The notes below the pieces were generated by a model. That model did no database searches. It was not told the origin of the DNA and saw nothing but the letters and a program-made list of their open reading frames with translations. From Anaerolineales bacterium (lineage in GTDB: Bacteria; Chloroflexota; Anaerolineae; Anaerolineales; Villigracilaceae): a DNA stretch of 64,000 nt. The stretch is from contig JAEURH010000001.1 of the NCBI GenBank assembly GCA_016789365.1, positions 38,211-102,210 on the forward strand, in the 5' to 3' direction. Numbering within the stretch: the first letter of the stretch is position 1; the number at the start of each line of letters is the position of its first letter. A program made the translations under genes and the position numbers. Of this stretch, positions 51,919 to 59,944 are shown in pieces.

Positions 51919-52035
51919 TTCGATTTACGATGTTTCGATAAACTCAATACAAGTTTTGGATTTACGATTGAAAGCGTAATACGCTTCTTTCTTAACTGAT
52001 AATTGGTTACTGCTTACTGAAAACTGATGACTGGC

Positions 52036-53121
52036 TTACGGCAAGTCTCTCTTCAATCTCGTTATCCAATTATTTCCTAAAATATTTTCAATATCGGTTT
52101 GATTATATCCTCGCGCGGATAATAATGGGGCAAGTTTTTGCAAGTCAGCCACTGAGTCAATTTCAGGCGGCACAGATTGTAAACCAAAACCGCCATCAAA
52201 ATCGGAGCCGATGCCGACGTGAAGCGAATCACCTGCGATTTGGCAAACATGGTCAATGTGATTGACAACTGTTTGTAAAAGCACTTCATCACGTGAATGG
52301 CCTTTATCTCGCATCCAGCCAACTTTTAGATATGAGTTAAATGGGACAATGCCTATCACGCCATCATGTTCAATAATGCCTTCGATGATTCTATCTGTGA
52401 AATGACGATTCGTATTTGCATTCGGCATAAGGCTTGCACAGTTGGCATGTGTGCCGACAATTGAGCCTTCATAAATATCTAATGCTTCAATTGCGGCGCG
52501 TTCATCCATGTGACTTAAGTCTAAAACAAAATTAAAGTCTGCCATTGCGGATAATAATTTTTTTCCATCCTTTGTCAGTGGACCTGGTTCTTTCCAGCCA
52601 CCGCAATAGCGCGTGCCGACCCAAGCGGGTCCAATCAAACGCACGCCTAAGCGATGCCATTCTTCTAATTCAGAGAGATTGCGAATTGCTTCGCCACCTT
52701 CCATGAGGATGACCATGCCGACAGGATGTTCAGGTGAAGATGAAGTCCAGTGGTCAAGAAGCAGGTTGAGGTCACGTTTTGAAGCGATGATGCGAAATGT
52801 ATCAGGCATGGAATCGGTCATACGTTGATATACATCTAATTGATTTTTATAGAGTTGATGTGCTTCATCAAAATTTTTGTAAACTTGTTTTTCGTTTTCA
52901 TAGGTGCTAAAGCGAATCGGCGCGGCAAACAATGTTGTGAAAATAATGGCTACATTGCCACGTTGATATTCATACCAACTAATTAACGTATCGCCATTTT
53001 CTTTTACGGTTGAACTATTTTTTTCAAGTGCGCGTGTTTCTTCAATAGTGCGTAAATAATCACGCTCATATTTGAGCATGTTATAAGCAATGTCGGCATG
53101 GGCATCAACAATTAGTGGCAT
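52036..53121 (-). CDS. Membrane-dipeptidase family (M19) peptidase
   Basis: A 361-residue zinc dipeptidase of the amidohydrolase-like TIM-barrel type. The first zinc box is IVDAHADIAYNML (HxD); EGGEAI carries the bridging Glu. LDLSHMDERAAIEAL and GTHANCASL carry the later His ligands, and IGSDFDGG the Asp. Family members cleave dipeptides, including D-amino-acid ones from cell wall. The length matches. A nested palindromic element lies upstream. Confidence 0.93.
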   Translation of the reverse strand: MPLIVDAHADIAYNMLKYERDYLRTIEETRALEKNSSTVKENGDTLISWYEYQRGNVAIIFTTLFAAPIRFSTYENEKQVYKNFDEAHQLYKNQLDVYQRMTDSMPDTFRIIASKRDLNLLLDHWTSSSPEHPVGMVILMEGGEAIRNLSELEEWHRLGVRLIGPAWVGTRYCGGWKEPGPLTKDGKKLLSAMADFNFVLDLSHMDERAAIEALDIYEGSIVGTHANCASLMPNANTNRHFTDRIIEGIIEHDGVIGIVPFNSYLKVGWMRDKGHSRDEVLLQTVVNHIDHVCQIAGDSLHVGIGSDFDGGFGLQSVPPEIDSVADLQKLAPLLSARGYNQTDIENILGNNWITRLKRDLP

Positions 53122-53150
53122 GTATTGGATTCCATATATTTATTTTACCT

Positions 53151-53269
53151 TCATACACGCGTGGACGTAAACGTCCACGCTATTATTACAAATCCCGCTA
53201 AAGCGGGATAGCCGACTTAAGTCGGCTTGGTATATTAGCGCGTGGGATTTATCCCCGCGCGGGTATGGC
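53151..53269. repeat. Nested palindromic element (GCTAAAGC / AGCCGACTTAAGTCGGCT family), copy 2
   Basis: The outer arms TCATACACGCGTGG and CGCGCGGGTATGG are inverted. Inside are GGACGTAAACGTCC, CCCGCTAAAGCGGG and AGCCGACTTAAGTCGGCT in the same order as copy 1 (21951-22070). One extra hairpin, AGCCGACTGAAGTCGGC, follows at 53282-53298. Confidence 0.8.
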
Positions 53270-53315
53270 ATACAAAAAATTAGCCGACTGAAGTCGGCAC
53301 TCCAAATAAAAAAAC

Positions 53316-53352
53316 ACAAAATAAAACGCTGATTTTTACATCAGCGTTTTAT
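53316..53352 (-). terminator. Terminator of rpsA
   Basis: On the minus strand ATAAAACGCTGAT pairs with ATCAGCGTTTTAT around GTAAAA, followed by T-rich sequence, three bases after the rpsA stop. Confidence 0.88.
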
Positions 53353-53354
53353 TT

Positions 53355-54572
53355 CTATTCTTTATCTTCGTCTTGCGGATTGAAATCTTGCGTGAGCAAT
53401 TTGAAATCTTTATCAGCAAAGGCGGCTGAATCAACTTTGCGAAGACTCAAACCAATGCGATGTTGGTCAGTATCAATGCGGATGATGCGAAGCGTTTTGA
53501 CATCCCCTTCATGCAAAACTTCTTTAGGATGTTCAACACGATTCTCGCTCAATTCAGAAATGTGAATCAAACCTTCAATATCACCTTCAAGGCGGGCAAA
53601 CGCACCAAATTTGGTGAGACGTGTAATGACACCTTCAACCAATTGACCAACGCTGAATTTCTCCATGCGGTTCTTCCATGGGTCATCTTGCAAAGCGCGG
53701 ATGGATAAACCAATACGTTTCTTTTCGCGGTCAATGTTGATGACTTTAACTTGAACCTCTTGCCCAACTTCCAGCACTTCTTTTGGATGAGCAACACGTT
53801 CGTAAGAAATTTCAGAAAGATGCACTAAACCATCTGCCCCATTGATGTTGACGAATGCACCAAAATCGGCAAGGCTGGTAACGCGCCCAGTGTATGATTT
53901 GCCTTCTTCCAATTCACTAATCACACGGTCTTTGACAGAAGAACGCGATTCAGTGCTAGCGGCTTTTTCAGAAAGAATCAAACGGCGGCGTTCACGGTCT
54001 ACTTCAATAATGCGCACCGAAATCGGTTGCCCAACCATTTTTTGCCAGCGTTGTTCAGGTTTATCACCTGCAGATTGTGCGCGACGTGCTTGGCTCACTT
54101 GTGAGGAGGGGATAAACCCACGCAAAGTACCAATCGCGGCAATCAGTCCGCCCTTATTAAAGCCAATGATTTTTGTGTCAATCACAACTTCATCGGCAAT
54201 CATCTTCTCCACGTTTTCCCAAGTCATTTGTTCTAGGGCACGCTTCAAAGAAAGCACAACATTCCCGTTATCATCTTCGGGAACGATTACATATACATCA
54301 ATTTCTTGACCAACCTGTAACGCGTCACGTTCTTCTTGAGTTAGTTGTTCTAACTCACGACCCGCAACCACGCCTTCAGATTTCGCACCAATGCTGATGA
54401 GAATTTGATTTGGCGAAATACTGGCAATTGTCCCTTTGCGAATTTCACCTGCTTGAGGAAGATCAATATTTAACGATTCGCTTGCTAACAACGCCTCCAT
54501 GGATTGATTGTTGTTGGCTTGATCTCCCTGCGCATTTGTTGACCCGCTCAGGGCTTCATTTTCATTATTCAC
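53355..54572 (-). CDS. rpsA: 30S ribosomal protein S1 (four S1 domains)
   Basis: A 405-residue protein that helps mRNA bind the 30S subunit. Four S1 OB-fold domains are seen, near residues 40-110 (EIRKGTIASISPNQILISIG), 125-190, 210-280 (GKSYTGRVTSLADFGAFVNI) and 295-365 (GVITRLTKFGAFARLEG). Domains 3 and 4 are the most canonical. E. coli S1 has six domains; four are usual for Gram-positive-type and Chloroflexota homologues. The start is GTG at 54572 with GGAG nine bases upstream. Own promoter and terminator. Confidence 0.95.
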   Translation of the reverse strand: MNNENEALSGSTNAQGDQANNNQSMEALLASESLNIDLPQAGEIRKGTIASISPNQILISIGAKSEGVVAGRELEQLTQEERDALQVGQEIDVYVIVPEDDNGNVVLSLKRALEQMTWENVEKMIADEVVIDTKIIGFNKGGLIAAIGTLRGFIPSSQVSQARRAQSAGDKPEQRWQKMVGQPISVRIIEVDRERRRLILSEKAASTESRSSVKDRVISELEEGKSYTGRVTSLADFGAFVNINGADGLVHLSEISYERVAHPKEVLEVGQEVQVKVINIDREKKRIGLSIRALQDDPWKNRMEKFSVGQLVEGVITRLTKFGAFARLEGDIEGLIHISELSENRVEHPKEVLHEGDVKTLRIIRIDTDQHRIGLSLRKVDSAAFADKDFKLLTQDFNPQDEDKE

Positions 54573-54605
54573 TCGTGATACTCCGATTTAACAAAGATGA
54601 AAGGA

Positions 54606-54634
54606 TTATACAGGTGAAAAGAGAAGTTGGCAAC
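54606..54634 (-). promoter_or_regulatory. Sigma-70 promoter of rpsA
   Basis: On the minus strand TTGCCA (54629-54634), a 17-base spacer and a perfect TATAAT (54606-54611). Transcription would start near 54599, about 27 bases before the GTG. Confidence 0.8.
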
Positions 54635-54658
54635 CCTGCTTGATGAAAAACAATTTCT

Positions 54659-54849
54659 AAGCCACAGAGGTCACAGAGAAAATGAGGAAAGAAGAAAGAG
54701 GAAAGAAAATCTTTATTTTTTCGCTTCATTCGCCCATTAACGGAATTCGTGTTTAGTCTTTAAACAAAATTAATGAATCATCAAAATTTTAGGAGGACTT
54801 CAATTAAACCTCAAAAAATCTCAGTGAACTCTGTGTTCTCTGTGGCTAA
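54659..54849. repeat. Palindromic element, GCCACAGAG/CTCTGTGGC family, copy 2
   Basis: TAAGCCACAGAGGTCACAGAG at the left and CTCTGTGTTCTCTGTGGCTA at the right are inverted. The 190-base element is twice the size of copy 1 because its centre is longer and not matched. With the rpsA promoter it accounts for most of the 335-base gap between the divergent rpsA and chelatase genes. Confidence 0.75.
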
Positions 54850-54907
54850 AAAAGAATTTGATATACATCCAATAAGGTGAGTTATAATCACGGGCTGGAG
54901 ATGATAA

Positions 54908-56008
54908 ATGCCTGCTATTTTTCCCTTTACAGCAATCGTTGGTCAAGAAAGAATGAAACGAGCACTAATTCTAAACGCCGTAGATACAAGAATCGGTGGC
55001 GTATTGATTCGTGGTGAACGTGGTACAGCCAAATCAACCGCTTCGCGTTCTCTCGCCGCATTATTACCCAGTGTCAAGGTTGTGCAAGATTGCCGCTTTG
55101 GTTGTGACCCTGATAAACCTGCTACTTGGTGTACCGAATGTAAAGAACGCCATGCTAACGATAAAAAATTACCAATTGCTGAACGAACCACCCCATTTGT
55201 AAACTTACCAGTTTCTGCTACTGAAGACCGCGTGGTTGGAACTTTAGATATTGAAAAAGCCATTCAAAAAGGCGAACGCCATTATGAGCCTGGTGTGTTA
55301 GCAGGTGCAAATCGCGGTTTGCTTTATATAGATGAAGTCAACTTACTTGACGACCATGTTGTGGATATTCTCCTAGACTCAGCCGCAATGGGCGTCAACA
55401 CTGTCGAACGCGAAGGCATTTCCTTTGCCCATCCAGCACGCTTCATTCTTGTGGGGACAATGAATCCTGAAGAAGGCGACCTTCGTCCTCAACTGTTAGA
55501 CCGTTTTGCTTTGTCAGTAGAAATTGTCGGCATTCGTGATGCGCGTGAACGTGTAACCATTATGGAACGAAATTTATCCTACGAAAAAGATGCCGACGCA
55601 TTTCGTAATATTTGGTTACCAAAAGAAAAAGAACTCTCCGAAAAAATTGCACGCGGACGTGAACTTGTTGACCAAGTGACTCATACCAGCAGAGATTTGT
55701 TATCAATCGCGGCACTCACATCCTCGCTAAATGTTGATGGTCACCGAGCAGATTTGGTCATCTTAAAAGCGGCGCGCGCACAAGCGGCGTTTGAAGGGCG
55801 AACAAAAATCAACGACCATGATATCGCTCTCGCCGCAGAGTTAGCACTTCCACATCGTATTAAACGAACGCCTTTCAATCAAGCAGAAATGACCACTGAA
55901 CAATTGCAAGAACGCATCGAGCAGCTGGCAGGTCAATCGGTCCCGAGCGAAGCGGATGATGAATCCGAAAGCAAACAGGACGGCGAGGCAGAGGAAAAAA
56001 AAACTTAA
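54908..56008 (+). CDS. Magnesium-chelatase-type AAA+ ATPase subunit (ChlI/BchI-like)
   Basis: A 366-residue AAA+ protein. Family start FPFTAIVGQERMKRALILNAVD, Walker A RGERGTAKSTASRSL, the Cys-containing insert CRFGCDPDKPATWCTEC, Walker B LLYIDEVNLLDDHVVDILLDSA, sensor FILVGTMNPEEGDLRPQLLDRF and a helical C-terminus. It powers metal insertion into tetrapyrroles together with a VWA subunit and a large H or CobN subunit. The VWA partner is the next gene; the large subunit is not in the window. TATAAT (54888) and GGAG precede the ATG. In a non-photosynthetic cell cobalt insertion for B12 is more likely than Mg. Confidence 0.9.
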   Translation: MPAIFPFTAIVGQERMKRALILNAVDTRIGGVLIRGERGTAKSTASRSLAALLPSVKVVQDCRFGCDPDKPATWCTECKERHANDKKLPIAERTTPFVNLPVSATEDRVVGTLDIEKAIQKGERHYEPGVLAGANRGLLYIDEVNLLDDHVVDILLDSAAMGVNTVEREGISFAHPARFILVGTMNPEEGDLRPQLLDRFALSVEIVGIRDARERVTIMERNLSYEKDADAFRNIWLPKEKELSEKIARGRELVDQVTHTSRDLLSIAALTSSLNVDGHRADLVILKAARAQAAFEGRTKINDHDIALAAELALPHRIKRTPFNQAEMTTEQLQERIEQLAGQSVPSEADDESESKQDGEAEEKKT

Positions 56009-56022
56009 AACTCGAAGATGAG

Positions 56023-56970
56023 ATGTCTGATGAAAGCCCACAGACAGGTCAGCCTGAACCCATGCCACAAGATGTGTTTGCAAACACAAACTCAAATTGG
56101 TGGGAAGGTGGACAAAAAGTTAAACCTGGTGAAACGTTCACTCCACGAAAATTAAATACACCGCTTGATAAATTAACTCGTAAGCAAGCAGGTCGGCGTT
56201 CGTTAACGAAAACCGAACGAAAACATGGGCGGTACATCAAAGCCAGACCTGCTGGTGATAACTTAACCGATATTGCATTTGATGCAACATTCCGTGCGGC
56301 GGCTCCATTTCAAAAACAAAGAACAGAAGAAAGAAAAAAGTTAGCCTTTTCTATTAAGAAAGGCGATTTACAACGCAAGATTCGCGTCAAGCGTGTTGCG
56401 AATTTAGTTTTGTTTTTAGTGGACGCATCATGGTCAATGGCTGTAGCTGAACGCATGAATGCCACCAAAGGCGCGATTCTTTCATTACTCACAGATGCCT
56501 ATCAACGTCGCGACCGTGTGGGATTAATCGTCTTCCAAAAAGATAGAGCCACATTAGTATTGCCCCCCACAAACTCCGTTCAACTTGCTCAACGAGCGCT
56601 CATGGATATTCCCGTCGGCGGAAAGACTCCGCTTTCAGCAGGTTTGTTCATGGCGTATGACGTATTGCGTCACGAAAAACATATTCACCCTGACGTTGAA
56701 CCATTATTAATGGTTATGACCGATGGCGCAGGAAATGTTTCGCTAGGCACAATGCCTCCACAAGAAGAATCATTCAAATTCGCAGAAATGATTGCGAATG
56801 AAAAAATCCGCTCGGTAGTAATTAATATGGAACACGCCGCATTTGACCAAGGTCTTGCAAAACAATTAGCCGACCATTTAGAGTCGCCATGTTATTCTTT
56901 GAGTGAACTCAAGGCTGAGAATTTGTACCACGCTGTGAAAGATGAAATGGCGAAGCCGAGTAAGAAGTAA
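56023..56970 (+). CDS. VWA-domain chelatase subunit (C-terminal half of ChlD/BchD only)
   Basis: A 315-residue protein. A basic linker (RKQAGRRSLTKTERKHGRY) is followed by FDATFRAAAPFQ and KRVANLVLFLVDASWSM with the MIDAS motif DxSxS. TPLSAGLFMAYDVL holds the MIDAS Thr and MVMTDGAGNVSLG the late Asp. The N-terminal AAA domain that ChlD normally has is missing; ATPase activity comes only from the upstream gene, 14 bases away. Together they form an I/D-type motor for a metal chelatase. Confidence 0.88.
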   Translation: MSDESPQTGQPEPMPQDVFANTNSNWWEGGQKVKPGETFTPRKLNTPLDKLTRKQAGRRSLTKTERKHGRYIKARPAGDNLTDIAFDATFRAAAPFQKQRTEERKKLAFSIKKGDLQRKIRVKRVANLVLFLVDASWSMAVAERMNATKGAILSLLTDAYQRRDRVGLIVFQKDRATLVLPPTNSVQLAQRALMDIPVGGKTPLSAGLFMAYDVLRHEKHIHPDVEPLLMVMTDGAGNVSLGTMPPQEESFKFAEMIANEKIRSVVINMEHAAFDQGLAKQLADHLESPCYSLSELKAENLYHAVKDEMAKPSKK

Positions 56971-56980
56971 GGTGAAAATG

Positions 56981-57017
56981 AAACCTCCGAGTTCTTAAAG
57001 AACTCGGAGGTTTTTTT
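56981..57017 (+). terminator. Terminator of the chelatase operon
   Basis: AAACCTCCGAGTT pairs with AACTCGGAGGTTT around CTTAAAG, and a run of T follows. Confidence 0.92.
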
Positions 57018-57062
57018 AGTACAAATTGGTTTATAAAGTATTTTTTGCCTAATAATTTATTA

Positions 57063-57539
57063 TCACTTCTTAACTTTTGCATAAAACGCTCGTGTTGAGG
57101 GTTTATTGAAATACCAGATATATAATACAGGTGTCATTATGCAACCTATAAATAGGAATATAGTAGGAACAATATCATCCCATACTGTTTCCCAAGGTAG
57201 AATTTTCCAGAAATGTGGGTTGGTAATCCATAAAAATATGTCTTCTCCTAACAATAGGTAAAACGTAGAAGTTAAGATTAAGAAAGATATTCGACCTGGC
57301 TCCCAACCTATCCAAGTTAAGAAACTAGCAATGAATACACCTATACATAAATATGCCCATAGAAGCATAAAAGGAACCTCATCACTGGCAAACATTGCAA
57401 CTTCCCCCTTAAGTACAAGATCCGAGTTATTTACCATAAAGCCCCAAAAAGCAACGATCACTGCATGAATTGTTAATATCCAAACTCCGAAAGGACGACG
57501 TATCTTTTGTGAAATGTTTTTATTGACTATGTTATCCAT
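57063..57539 (-). CDS. Four-TM membrane protein of unknown function
   Basis: About 158 residues. Start near 57539 (MDNIVNKNISQKIRRP) with AGAGG upstream; ATG at 57542 is also possible. Hydrophobic segments: VWILTIHAVIVAFWGFMV, FMLLWAYLCIGVFIASFLTW, ISFLILTSTFYLLLGEDIFL and IVPTIFLFIGCIMTPVLYIW. No family recognised. It is convergent with the chelatase operon and co-directional with the oxidoreductase gene. Confidence 0.75.
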   Translation of the reverse strand: MDNIVNKNISQKIRRPFGVWILTIHAVIVAFWGFMVNNSDLVLKGEVAMFASDEVPFMLLWAYLCIGVFIASFLTWIGWEPGRISFLILTSTFYLLLGEDIFLWITNPHFWKILPWETVWDDIVPTIFLFIGCIMTPVLYIWYFNKPSTRAFYAKVKK

Positions 57540-57623
57540 CATTATCCTCTGATACAAATTCGTGATATATACGCAGAATAGCTTCCCGACTAAGTATTAT
57601 ACGAAAACTTTCCCTTTTATATA

Positions 57624-59039
57624 TCACGAATCAAACCCCAGCCCCAACCAATCCAACAACTTCAACCACAAATTTCGTTTGCCAGTGTTTTCATCTGCTT
57701 GTTTCAAAGACCATCTTGTAAAGTTAATAATCGGTGAACGCAATGGCTCAGGCGGAAATGCAAATGGTTTTGATTTCACCATTTGCAATTTAGTTCGTTC
57801 AGTTTTTTCACCACTTAATAAATCTAACATCACATTGGCACCGAAGCGTGATGCACCAACACCTAAACCTGTGTACCCTAAGCTATAAGCAACTTTACCA
57901 TTCATCACAGTATCCCAAAAAGCAGTGTACCGTGATGATGTATCAATCACGCCGCCCCAAGCATGAGTGAATTGAAGTCCTTCAAGTTGTGGAAATGTTT
58001 GAAAGAAGTGCTCCGCTAAAAGTCCGAAAGAGGCGAGGTTGTTTTCTAAATCAGAATCAATTTTATTATTTTTATAATAAATCGCATCGTATCCGCCAAA
58101 TAAAATTCTTCCATCGTCTGTTGTGCGATAATAATGAAATTGATTGCACAAATCACTCAAACCTTCTCGCCCTTGCCAGCCAATTGCATCGCGTTGTGGT
58201 TTTGATAATGGCTCAGTCATCAAGGCATAATCATAAACAGGCACAACATAATACGAAAGATTTTTTATCAGCGGAGGAAAAGCGTTGGTAGCCAATGCAA
58301 CTTTTTTTGATTCAATTTCAGCAAATTGAGTTTTGACTACAACCGAATCACGCTTCTCTTCTAGACTTGTAGCTTGTGTGCCCTCAAATAATTTGACTCC
58401 TAACCCCAAACAGGTTTTTCTCAAACCCCACGCCAATTGAGTCGGGTTGAGCATTGCCATATCAGGGTCAAAAATTGCGCCGAGATAACTCGGCGAATTA
58501 ACTCGCCCACGAATTTCATCTTGACTTAAAAATTTTGCATCCACGCCATATTGTTGTGAGAGTTCAACTTCTTCATGAATATCATCTATCTGATGAGGTT
58601 CAACAGCCACATTGATTTCACCCGAGCGAATAAAATCACATTCAATGTTGTATTGCTTGATTGTGTTTTCAATTTCATCTAAATTGTTTCGCCCCATTTG
58701 CAAAAGTTTTGGAAATTCTTTTTCCCAACGGCTGACTCCGTTTAAGAACCCATGTGTTAAAGAAGCGGAACAAAATCCACCGTTTCTTCCGCTAGCACCA
58801 TACGCTACTTCATTTGATTCGATGATGATAACTTCAAGATGCGGATTTCGTTGTTTGGCTAGCAGGGCAGTCCACAAGCCTGTGAAGCCAGCACCAATAA
58901 TGGTTAAGTCTGATTCGGTTTTTGCCGTAAGTGATTGAGTTTTTTCTGGTTTATTTTTATCATCTAACCAGAAGGGCATTAATTTCACATCCGCAAGTGC
59001 AACTAAACTTTCTTTGCGCGGCGTGGTTGAGAAAAACAT
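57624..59039 (-). CDS. FAD-dependent oxidoreductase (DAO family, PuuB-like)
   Basis: A 471-residue flavoenzyme. The FAD Rossmann motif is DLTIIGAGFTGLWTALLAK, followed by EVAYGASGRNGGFCSASLTHG (the GxSGRNGG box of gamma-glutamylputrescine and similar amine oxidases). The C-terminal flavin contact is GYTGLGVGASRFGANVMLDL, with HAWGGVIDTSSR before it. It oxidises an amine or amino acid; the substrate is unknown. I chose the ATG at 59039 (MFFSTTPRKE) with GGAG five bases upstream over the GTG at 59072. Confidence 0.9.
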   Translation of the reverse strand: MFFSTTPRKESLVALADVKLMPFWLDDKNKPEKTQSLTAKTESDLTIIGAGFTGLWTALLAKQRNPHLEVIIIESNEVAYGASGRNGGFCSASLTHGFLNGVSRWEKEFPKLLQMGRNNLDEIENTIKQYNIECDFIRSGEINVAVEPHQIDDIHEEVELSQQYGVDAKFLSQDEIRGRVNSPSYLGAIFDPDMAMLNPTQLAWGLRKTCLGLGVKLFEGTQATSLEEKRDSVVVKTQFAEIESKKVALATNAFPPLIKNLSYYVVPVYDYALMTEPLSKPQRDAIGWQGREGLSDLCNQFHYYRTTDDGRILFGGYDAIYYKNNKIDSDLENNLASFGLLAEHFFQTFPQLEGLQFTHAWGGVIDTSSRYTAFWDTVMNGKVAYSLGYTGLGVGASRFGANVMLDLLSGEKTERTKLQMVKSKPFAFPPEPLRSPIINFTRWSLKQADENTGKRNLWLKLLDWLGLGFDS

Positions 59040-59224
59040 GAAGTCTCCAAGTTCGCGGTTTACTCGTTTCACCGAGTAAAGTCATAGTGTGATTATAAGT
59101 TTAATGGCTGAGCGCAAAAAGAGTCAAATCAAGAGTTACGGCTGAAGATAAGTCTCATCTTTTTCTCATGCGCCCGTTTAGAGCGAAGCGCGTATAATTT
59201 TATTTTTGGAAGGAAGTCAAATTC

Positions 59225-59893
59225 ATGAACTCAAAATCGCCGTCATTTATCATAAATATCAAAAAGCAAATAATTAGAATTTTGCCCGTTGTTTTCATCA
59301 GCATTGCGCTAGCTTTAGGCGGCGCGGCGGCGACGGTCTTCATCGCGCGCCTTACGAATAACCCAATATGGAAATTAGCCAAAGATCCCGCCCAAGTTAT
59401 CGGTTTTGAGCCTTATATTGGGCTACTCTCAAATTGGGGCGCCTTGCTATGGGTGAGCGCAGGCGTAATTTGTTTGTTTGCCAGTTTGGCAATGAAAAAC
59501 CAGCACGCCTCTTTTCGCGCGTATCGTTTTTTGTTCGCTTCTGGTATTTTGAGTTTTCTGCTAGCGGTTGACGATATTTTTTTATTACACGATGAGGTCT
59601 TACCTCGTTTATTGGATATGCCTGAATTTTTCTTTTATCTGATTTACGTGATTATTTTCGGTTCGTATCTACTTTATTTTCGGCGCGATATTTCTAAGTA
59701 TGATTATTTACTTTTTATGGCTGCTTTCATGCTCTTGCTCGTATCACGCGGGTTTTTTCTGCCGAGGGTGTTACGAGGCTATATGACCACGAATGACATG
59801 CTCAAATATTTTGGGATTGTGTTTTGGTTGGCGTTTTTTTATAGAGCCGCGATGCAAGAAGTGACAAGGTTAATAAATAAAAGAGAAGGCTAG
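59225..59893 (+). CDS. Six-TM membrane protein of unknown function
   Basis: A 222-residue polytopic protein: hydrophobic segments near 18-42, 70-88, 98-118, 130-150, 160-175 and 192-210. Motifs such as LLAVDDIFLLHDEVLP and SRGFFLPRVLRGYM are seen. No family recognised; the acidic DDIFLLHDE resembles the GEDIFLWIT block in the protein at 57063, which is noted only as a similarity. GGAAGG lies upstream of the ATG, and TATAAT at 59189 is a possible -10. Confidence 0.8.
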   Translation: MNSKSPSFIINIKKQIIRILPVVFISIALALGGAAATVFIARLTNNPIWKLAKDPAQVIGFEPYIGLLSNWGALLWVSAGVICLFASLAMKNQHASFRAYRFLFASGILSFLLAVDDIFLLHDEVLPRLLDMPEFFFYLIYVIIFGSYLLYFRRDISKYDYLLFMAAFMLLLVSRGFFLPRVLRGYMTTNDMLKYFGIVFWLAFFYRAAMQEVTRLINKREG

Positions 59894-59898
59894 ACTAT

Positions 59899-59935
59899 AA
59901 AAAAGAGGCGACTCATACGAGTCGCCTCTTTTGAT
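59899..59935. terminator. Bidirectional terminator between the 59225 gene and beta-helix gene 2
   Basis: AAAAGAGGCGACTC pairs with GAGTCGCCTCTTTT around ATAC. The A-run on one side and the T-run on the other fit termination on both strands; the two flanking genes are convergent. Confidence 0.92.
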
Positions 59936-59944
59936 TCAATTTGT

